A DNA stretch of 64,000 nt, from contig JAMWET010003067.1 in assembly GCA_024036415.1 (NCBI GenBank), forward strand, positions 136,501 through 200,500, in the 5' to 3' direction. The stretch is from Prochilodus magdalenae. Its lineage: Eukaryota; Chordata; Actinopteri; Characiformes; Prochilodontidae. The translations under genes and the position numbers were made by a program. Position 1 is the first letter of the stretch, and each line of letters begins with the position of its first letter. This document shows positions 13,001 through 22,800 of this stretch, piece by piece. The notes under the pieces are model-generated. The model was not told where the DNA came from. It did not search any database and saw nothing but the letters and a program-made list of their open reading frames with translations.

Positions 13001-14200
13001 AAAAAAGTGGTGCAGTCACTGAATAACAGAAGTGGCCTGTGTTCAGTCAAGTCTTTTCCCCCTTTGAAAACATGTGGTGCGTTTCTAAGCACAAAATCAG
13101 ACAAAGAAGGCCCCGTTATCTTAAGCAACTGAAAACGTATGGTAACTTGCTCTCAATAATAGATGCATTGGTGTGTTCAGTCCACAAACAATTATGGAGT
13201 GTTGTTAAAGAGGTGTGACACAGGCATAAACATGCTACTGTCAAGACTTTTTTAGAAAATGTTGCAGGCATAAAAAAGACTAAGATATTTTATTTTCTAC
13301 TGTTTATAATTAAATAAGGTCAAACTGAATTTACATTTAGTTCTGACTTCAAAAATGAGATTTGTTCAAAAGAGTAAATCTCAAGTGTGCATTTCATTAT
13401 TTAGTTTGTATGTCGTCGGGTCTTTTATACTAATAAAATCTAGCAAACACGCAGCAATAATGCCTGTGAGAATGTGTCTAGGCTTTTCTACCTAATATTT
13501 TCCTAATATCATTATTTGTAGTTGCTACACAGAACTTAAAATGTAAAGGGTTAAAACAGATAACTTTGTTAACTTGGGATACTATCTAGCCAACTGAGCA
13601 GTCACACATATCCTTTGTGAGGTTTTCATTATTTTGATAGGCTTCCCAAAGTCTTTGTAAGGCAGTATCCAATTTACAAAGTCAGTTATCCCATGGAATG
13701 GGATGCTGAAGAATATTATTGTGAAAGTTCTGAAAGATGGTCAGAGTTACTCATGTTTGTTTAGCTTCACTATGATTTGATGAGTGGTATTTCATGGCAG
13801 GGTTTTGTAATGTTCCAGTAGGGATGATGAATTTCATACATTCCCACTAAAACTGTGATAGAAATTGGCATGCCAACCATTTATTATTATTATTATTATT
13901 ATTTTACTTTTTCAAGTTCATAAGTAAAGTTATACCTTTTTTACTGCTTGTGTGACATTTGTACATTTGTACAGCTGACTGGGATAGCCAGGTACAAAGA
14001 TGGCAGTCTGGCAGAAGCAGACATACAGCTGAAAATACAGGTCGAAGATCAGAACGACAATCCACCGAAGTTCTCGTTATTTACAGGATCTGTGACAGAG
14101 TGCAGCAAGATAGGTATGTAACATTAATCTTTACTTAACTTTTGACATTAAGCAATGTTTGTCCTGTTCATATATACCATAAACACATGTCCTGTGGTTC

Positions 14201-14250
<50 letters not shown>

Positions 14251-17200
14251 TATATTTGAAATCTATAAATCTGTGCCATTCAACATTTTTGATACACTCT
14301 GTGGAGATAACCCAAGCCTTCAAACTGAGTTTAAACAAGTCAGGTGTATAACCAACAGTGATTTTGTATTGTACTTAAAAGAGAAAAGAAAATAGCTGGA
14401 GAAATAAAAAAAAGAAGAACTGTATTCTTTGTGTCTTGAAATCAGTAGGTATCTCTTATGTGGCAACACTGACCTCTGTTGGATATGTGAGTAGATTCTT
14501 TAAATGTTTTTCCAACAACACTGCAGGAACTCCTGTCATGAACATAAAAGCTGAGGATGCCGATGAGCCGGGAACAATTAATGCAAAAATTGCATACAGT
14601 ATTGTGAAACAAATACCAGATGGAGCTGGTTCAATGTTCTCTATAGACAGAAACACTGGGGATATCTATGTTAAGGAGCACACCCTGGACAGAGAGGTAA
14701 AGAGAGTTAAAAGCTGTGATGTTAATTTAATGTTAATCTTTAGTAGAAAGCTGAAAGCTGTACTTATCTCTGGTCAGTAATAGAAATGTACAGCAAACCA
14801 AAGTAACCTGCCGTGTCATTTATGTCATTTAACGAGTTTTAACTGCAGAAATATCATACAGATATCATCCTTTTGCTCATTCTTTCAGACACTCGATTCC
14901 TACACATTAATAGTGCAGGGTGTGGATATGGACGGAGCCCCTAATGGCAACACAGGAACTGGTACAGTGGAGATTAAAGTTCTGGACATCAATGACAATG
15001 TTCCCACTCTTGAAAAAGATGAGGTAAAAAGTATTTTTATTTTTAGATTTAAAGTCTATCATTTTTTATAGGAAATTATCATTAAAGAATGAAATTCATG
15101 CAAAGGACATATAAATATTCTTTGCTTCTGTTTTATTTCTGATTTATGTTAAAGCATAAATCCACCACAATATAGAGTAGCATGCCAAAGTCATTCCAGT
15201 CAAAATGACCATCTATAGTAGTAGTAAACCACTATAGTAGTTTTCAGTGTCAGTGGTGCTTAAAAGTTTGTGTAGGAGAACCAAAAAAATAAAAAATAAA
15301 TAAGAAAGACAGAAATATTAGACTAAGTCATTTGTTTATTGAGGAAAATTATCCAATATTACATATCTGTGAGTGGTAGGTTGGTTATCCTTTATTTAAC
15401 CTCTACATCTCCTAAAAATCATTGCTTGTATTTAATAGACATTTTGATCATGAGTGTCTTTGTTGAATCTATTTTGAATCTTAAATTTTTTTTTTACTAT
15501 ATAAATAAATTTGAGCTTTTTCCAACTATATTCTCTGTATCTCCTGTTTTAGTACACAGGGGACATTGATGAAGACGTAGTTGATGTGGTTGTGATGAGA
15601 ATCAAAGCTCTGGATAGAGACTTGGAGGGCACTGATAACTGGCTGGCCCTCTTTGAAATTGTGAAGGGTAATGAAGATGAACTCTTTACTATAGACACAG
15701 ATGTTAAAACCAATGAGGGCATTCTAAAGCTGGTCAAGGTATGTGTGCTCAGTTTGTTAGTTTCAGTTTAATTTTTTTCATTTAATTTCAATTGCTTGAG
15801 TCATTTACCTTCACATGCTTTATTCCTCCCCTGTATAAAGCCTGTGGATTACGAAAAGGTCAAAGCGCTGGATCTCGGCTTGGTCATTTCGAATGTGGCT
15901 CCTTTCATAAATGGAACTGCAATTTCTTTGGGTCTGAACCTAGATTTGGATGGCCCTGAGGGGCCAGGACTTGGTGCTGGAGCAGGAGCTGGGGCCGGAG
16001 CTGGAGCTGGAGCAGGGGCAGGAGCAGGAGCTGGGGTCGGGGTAGGGGTCGGCGTTGGGGTTGGTGTAGGTGCAGGTGCAGGTGCAGGGGCAGGAGTTGG
16101 AGTAGGGGTTGGAGTGGGTGTGGATGTTGGGGTAGATGTAGGAGTAGATGTAGGTGTAGATGTTGGGGTAGATGCAGGTGCTGGTGCAGGAGTTAAGCCT
16201 GGTGTTAAACCAGGAGTGAAGCCCGACACCAAACCAGGTCCCAAGCCTGGCATTAAACCTGACACCAAGCCTGGCACCAAACCAGGGCCTAAACCAGACT
16301 CCAAACCAGATACCAAACCAGGGACTAAACCAGGAACCAAACCAGACAAAAAGCCATCTCCAGGAGGAAAGAGCTATCCGGTCAAAATCGCTGTAAACAA
16401 CTTACCTGATGGTCCAGGCTTTGCACCATTAGCAAAAGACTTCCCTGTGTCAGAGGACCCAACTGACTTACATGTTCCCATGGTCATTGGCTCCTTTCCT
16501 GCCTTGGATGGTGATACTGGAGAAGTTGTAGAAAATGTCAGGTAAGTTCAAATAAATCAAATATTTTTAAACAAACTAACTACTTTGCATAAAAGCCCCA
16601 GAAATCATGTTCTAGACTACAAAGTCTAAAAGCAATTAGAAGGGAAAGTGTTGGCTATCTTGGCAAAGCCATTGCTATGGTTGCTAAAGAATGAAAAAGA
16701 TTTATTATCTAAAATGCATTACTCAGCTGGTCAATTCAACTTTCTTCATTTCTGTATTTATGTTACAGCACAATCCCCCACAATAAAGAGTAGCATGCCA
16801 AAGTCATTCCAGTCAAAATAACTATCAAGTTATTGCACTATAGTAGTTCTCAGTGTTAGTGGTGCTTGAAGGTTTGTGTAAGGTGAACCACATTTTTTAA
16901 AAAATGAGACAGACATTTTAGACTTGGTCATTTATTTATTTATTGAGAATAATGATCCAATGTTGCATATCTGTGAGTGGCAAGTTGATTATCTCCTATG
17001 TGGTTGTGAAACATGACAACGGTACAACAACAGTTATAAACTAGAAAGGGAAAGTTCGTGAACGAACTTGTAAAAAAACGTGTGAGGTGTGAGTGTGGAC
17101 TATGGTTTAAGGTTTAAGGTGTGAGTGGGGTGTGTACAGTGTGTGGGGAGTGAGTGGAGTGTCTGTAAGTGTGTGGGGTGAGAGTGGGGTGTTTACCGTG

Positions 17201-19830
17201 TGTGAGTGGGGTGTGTATAGTGTGTGGGGTGAGAGTGAAGTGTGTATAGTGTGTGGGGTGTGGGGTGTGTATAGTGTGTGGGGTGAGAGTGAAGTGTGTG
17301 TATAGTATGTGGGGTGTGAGTGGAGTGTGTATAGTGTGTGGGGTGTGAGTGGAGTGTGTACAGTGTGTGTGGTGTGAGTGGGATGTGTACAGTGTGTGAG
17401 GTGTGAGTGGGGTGTGTATAGTGTGTGGGGTGTGAGTGGGGTGTGTATAGTGTGTGGGGTGTGAGTGGAGTGTGTGTGGTGTGAGTGGGGTGTGTATAGT
17501 GTGTGGGGTGTGAGTGGATTGTGTGTGGTGTGAGTGGGGTGTGTACAGTGTGTGAGGTGTGAGTGGGGTGTGTACAGTGTGTGAGGTGTGAGTGTGGTGT
17601 GTACAGTGTGTGGGGTGTGAGTGGGGTGTGTATAGTGTGTGGGGTGTGAGTGGAGTGTGTATAGAGTGTGGTGTGTACAGTGTGTGGGGTGTGAGTGGAG
17701 TGTCTGTACTGTGTGGGGTGAGAGTGGTGTGTGTACAGTGTGCGAGGTGTGAGTGGGGTGTGTATAATGTGTGGGGTGAGAGTGAAGTGTGTATAGTGTG
17801 TGGGGTGTGAGTAGAGTGTGTATAGTGTGTGGGGTGTGAGTGGAGTGTGTACAGTGTGTGTGTGGTGTGAGTGGGATGTGTACAGTTTGTGAGGTGTGAG
17901 TGGGGTGTGTATAGTGTGAGGGGTGTGTACAGTGTGTGAGGTGTGAGTGTGGTGTGTACAGTGTGTGGAGTGTGAGTGAAATGTCTGTAGTGTGTGGGGG
18001 TTGAGAGTGGGTGTGTAAAGTGTGTGAGGTGTGAGTGGGGTGTGTACAGTGTGTGAGGTGTGAGTGGGGTGTGTATAATATGTGTGGTGTGAGTGAAGTG
18101 TGTATAATGAGTGGAGTGTGTACAGTGTGCGGGGTGTGAGTGGGGTGTGTACAGTATGTGTGGTGTGTGTACAGTGTGGTGTGAGTGGGGTGTGTAAAGT
18201 TTGTGAGGTGTGAGTAGAGTGTGCAACGTGTGTGGGGTGTAAAGGAGTATCTATGGTGTGTGGAATGTAGGTGCAGTGTGTATAGTGTGTGTGGTGTGAG
18301 TGGGGAGTGTACAGTGTGTGTGGTGTGTACAGTGTGAGGTGTGAGTGTGGTGTGCATAATGTGTTGGGTGTGAGTGAAGTGTGTATAGTGTGTGGGGTAT
18401 AGGTGGAGTGTGTTCTGAGTGTGAGGTATGAGTGGAGTGTGTATAGTGTGTGGGGTGTGAGTGGAGTGTGTATAGTGTGTGAGGTGTGAGTGGAGTGTGT
18501 ATAGTGTGTGGGGTGTGAGTGTGGTGTGTACATGGTGTGTGGTGTGAATAGGGTGTGTACATGGTGTGTGGTGTGAATAGAGTGTGTATAATGTGTGGGG
18601 TGTAAGTGTGTATAGTGTGTGGGGTATGTGTGGAGTGTGTATAGTGTGTGTGGTGTAAGTGGAGTGTGTACAGTGTGTGGTGAGAGTGGGGTGTGTATAG
18701 TGTGTGTGTGGTGTGAGCGTGGTGTGTACATGGTGTGCGAGGTGTGAATAGGGTGTGTATAATGTGTGAGGTGTGAGTGGAGTGTGTATAGTGTGTGGGG
18801 TATGAGTGGAGTGTGTATAGTGTGTGGTGTGAGTGGGGAGTGTACAGTGTGTGTGAGGTGTACAGTGTGAGGTGTGAGTGTGGTGTGCATAATGTGTTGG
18901 GTGTGAGTGAAGTGTGTATAGTGTGTGGGGTATAGGTGGAGTGTGTTCTGAGTGTGAGGTATGAGTGGAGTGTGTATAGTGTGTGGGGTGTGAGTGGAGT
19001 GTGTATAGTGTGTGGGGGTGTACAATATGTGTGGTGTGTGTACAGTGTGGAGTGTGTATAGTGTTTGAGGTGTGATGGAGTATCTATGGTATGTGGGATG
19101 TAAGTGCAGTGTGTATAGTGTGTGGGGTATGAGTGGAGTGTACATAGTGTGTGTGGTGTGAGTGGTTTGTCTGTACTGTGTGGGGTGAGAGTGGGGTGTG
19201 TACAGTGTGTGAAGTGTGAGTTGGGTGTGTATAATGTGTGGGGTGTGAGTGAAGTGTGTATAGTGTGTGGGGTGTGAGTGGAGTGTGTATAGTGTGTGGG
19301 GTGTGAGTGGAGTGTGTATAATGTGTGGGGTGTGTGCAGTGTGTGTGGTGTGTGTACAGTGTGGTGTGAGTGGGGTTTGTGAGTGCTGTGAGGTGTGTAC
19401 AGTAAGTGTCTGATGTGTGAATGTAGTGTGTAGTGTTTGTTTGGTGTGCTCAGGAGTGTGTGTGTGGTGTGTGCAGTGTTTGTGTGGTATGAGTGTAGTG
19501 TGTGGTGTGAGTGTAGTGTGTGGTGTGTACAGAGTGTGTGGTGTGTACAGAGTGTGTGGTGTACTTGTGATGCGTGCTGTGTGTGTGTATTGCGAAGTGT
19601 GGCCTGTGTAGTCCATGGATTGCACTGAGCTGTAACATGTTGAAGGGGATCCTAGTCATTCCCTATGGGAAAAAAAACGGCCGTTGATCGGATTCCGTCG
19701 GAAAACCGTAGATCGGATCGCTTCAAAAAGCACAAGCACACTATTCGGGTATAGGATCTACGATCCTGCCAAGTTTGGTGGCTGTAGCTTGAAAACTGTG
19801 GGAGGAGATACTGTTTAAATTTTGAGCGCG

Positions 19831-19872
<42 letters not shown>

Positions 19873-22800
19873 GATTAACAAAAACAGTAAGTTGGCTTTT
19901 ACAAGCCAACTTAATAACACAAAAAACAGGAAGCTGGCTTGACAAAGAGAAAGACAATAGATGCCACCTGGTTTCAGTGTTGAAATGTTCTGAATGCAGG
20001 GTCGACTTCAAATAAGTTCAACAAAAGGTTTTCTGTGGGTTTATGAATGTATATTTATTAATACAGGTATGCTAAAGGACATGACCCAGACAACTGGCTT
20101 GCCATTGACGAGGAGACTTCAGAAATTAAACTTTTGAAGGTCCCAGATCGAGAGTCAAAGTTTCTGGTCAATGGAACCTACTTTGCAAAGATCCTCTGCA
20201 TGACCAAAGGCAAGGTGTTAATTAATTACGCCACTAATACCTGGTTCAGTAAATCAAAATAAGCATATTTTAAGTCATTTTTCATCATTTTAATACCATT
20301 TTCACTTATGATCAAATTCTCATGACCTCAGCATTATTGCCTCAGATATTTTTTAAACTTGTAAACTGCTGTCAGTAGTTTAAAGTATTTTAAAGCTAAT
20401 ATTTAAGCATAAGTATTTTGTAATTTTATCTTATCACCCCAACACATTAATAGTCATAAAGGTCTTTATTTTTTACAGTATTTGGACCTTTGGTAATTTC
20501 AAAAATTTTAAAAAGCAATCTAATTTCTCTATATACCAAAAAGCAACAACAGAAATAAGATGCATCTGAATATTGGTAATAAGAAACAAATTCAACTTTT
20601 TAAAGCTCTAACTAATAATCTCATTATATGAATATTGTTTATCTGCATAATAAGAATGACACTTAAATATCTATGGATATGGTTTAAGTTTTTTTCATGG
20701 AAATGACCCAAGTACAAATATAGTGAGTCATTTCAATATAATAATATAATTCATTCTGAAACATAACTGGATTTTCTTTTCAGACGTGCCACCCAAGACA
20801 GCTACTGGGACAATAGCCCTAAAGGTGCAAGATTCAAATGACCACTGTCCTAGACTGACCAGCACCTATGAGAGCGTCTGTGCTGGTGCTAAATCTGTAA
20901 ACGTGACTGCGTTTGATGAGGACGTCTATCCTAATGGAGACCCTTATAAATTTGTGCTGGTAGAGGAGGAGACGCATGGAGAGTGGGAAATGGTTCCTGT
21001 AAATGGTAAAAAAAAACACATAATAACACTAATAATAGAATACAGCTTATTTTATCAATATATATACTGATAATAAAGCTTTATATCTAAATATCCATGT
21101 ATCTTTGCATATGGCAAATGATGAACAGTACTATTACGCATACATAAAAATACATGAAAAAATATATTTGTTCATATGTTTACTCACTTCAAGGAACAAC
21201 AGTGAGCTTCGTTGCCAAGGATTTCCTGTGGCCAGGCTTTTATGAGCTGACCGTGGAGATCTTTGACGTACAGGGTTTGGGGTGTGAGGACAAACAGAAG
21301 CTTCAAGTGGAGGTGTGCACCTGTGATGAAGGTGGCCCCTGTGGTTCCAGAACGGCCCAACAACACGGCTCCTCAGCCACCGTGGGGATTCCAGCAATCG
21401 GGCCACTCATAGTGGGCTTAGCTCTGCTCATGAGTGAGTTCCAGTGCTTGCATACATACACATTTGTCATATGAAGATCTCTGGAGACCTTAAGTTACTG
21501 ATAGTACGGTCTGTCTCTCTGCTTTCAGTGGTCCCCTTATTCTTGTTGTTCTGCCAATGTGGGTCAGTGAATGAATTCACAGAGGTGCCTTTCGATGCTA
21601 CACAATACCTCATCTCCTACCACACTGAAGGCAAAGGGGAAGACAAGGTACTCTCAGCTATAACACATGCTTTTATAATGATAAGGAATGTGCTACAAGA
21701 TACATTCTTCTAAGCTTTGGGGAGAATTTGTGAGAAGGGAGAATTTGAAATGAGGGTTTTTAGGTTTAACCAGATATAGGTGAGTGTAATGTTTTGGGCA
21801 AATGGTTGGTATGAATTATCTAAGTGTAAATAGCATGATGTTGCTGTGAACATTAAGCATACATTGTAAAATCATGCTATTTACACTAAGTGTACATAGT
21901 AACATCGTTCTATTTGTACTTGTGTAGTGGAAATAGCATTGGCCCAATGAGGTGGCTCTCCTACATTCCACACTCCTGACTCCAAGCAGTACATCAACTC
22001 TTCATTAACACTCGATTTGTTGCTTTTATTGTTTTCAAAGTTGAGAAAATCCAGCTTGTTCATTTACAACTGCTTTTGAATGCACTGAAAGGCAGCTTGT
22101 GTCCTCTTATGGAGAAAAGAATTTAAATCATACAGCGTTTTTGGACGACAGGCGTTAAGTATCAGTGTTCAGTCCATGTAAGAACGTATTTAGAATACAG
22201 TTTCTTTTTACATTTTAGGAAATAACATTTAAAATACATCCCTGCCACATTAAGAAGCATATATTCTTTAAAGGCCATGTTTTATAATGTGAATTATTTT
22301 GTCTACCCAGTGTAGTGAAGTATGCTCTTTAGATGACCTCTAACAAGAACACATTTTGTTCTCAAACGACATCCTGCTAAAACCCAAGTAGACTGTGATC
22401 ATTTGAATGTAATGAACCAGTTATTTACACTATTTGTCTACAAGTAATGTCCCTATATTTGATACCAGTGAAACTATGTACATACAGATTGTATAATATC
22501 CATAGAAAGGCAGTAAGATACTTTGGAGCAGACACAAATCAGTTTAAGGTCACTGTGTCCAAGTGTAGCCTGTGAAACAGTGGAACTGTGTTCTCTGGAG
22601 TCCATCCAATACCTTTAGGGTGAGTTGGAATAGCATTTGTGGGCCAGAAATAATAATCTGTACCTAATCTCACTAATGCCCTCATGGCTGAATGCAATTA
22701 ATTACCCTCAGCAATGTCCCAACATGGCGTTAAGCCTTCCTAGAGAAGTAGAGTCAGTTACGTCAGCAAAGACGGGCAAACTCGCTATTAATACCCTTAA

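Larger units (their letters stand above)
16542..20066 (+). other. Copy B intron 8, largely repetitive
   Basis: It contains in order the second copy of the dispersed transposon fragment (16755-17000), the 29-bp minisatellite (17090-19620), a repeat with a trinucleotide tail (19650-19880), and about 190 bp of ordinary sequence before the acceptor of exon 9. Confidence 0.85.

Noticed and set aside
15849..16349. 166-aa minus-strand ORF of Pro/Thr/Ala repeats
   Set aside because: Antisense shadow of the in-frame coding repeats of copy B exon 8; the plus strand is supported by flanking cadherin sequence and splice sites.
17090..19620. Possible CRISPR-like array
   Set aside because: Units are contiguous and vary by point changes without unique spacers, and the context is a vertebrate intron.
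17107..19625. Very long minus-strand ORFs (up to 810 aa) rich in His, Thr, Pro
   Set aside because: They are translations of the 29-bp minisatellite, which has no stop in any minus-strand phase. They lie in an intron of copy B and show no domain or splice structure.
20210..20216. GT donor at 'caag|gtgtta' for copy B exon 9
   Set aside because: It would add four bases and shift the frame into exon 10, and the paralogue C has no GT there. The GC donor fits both genes.
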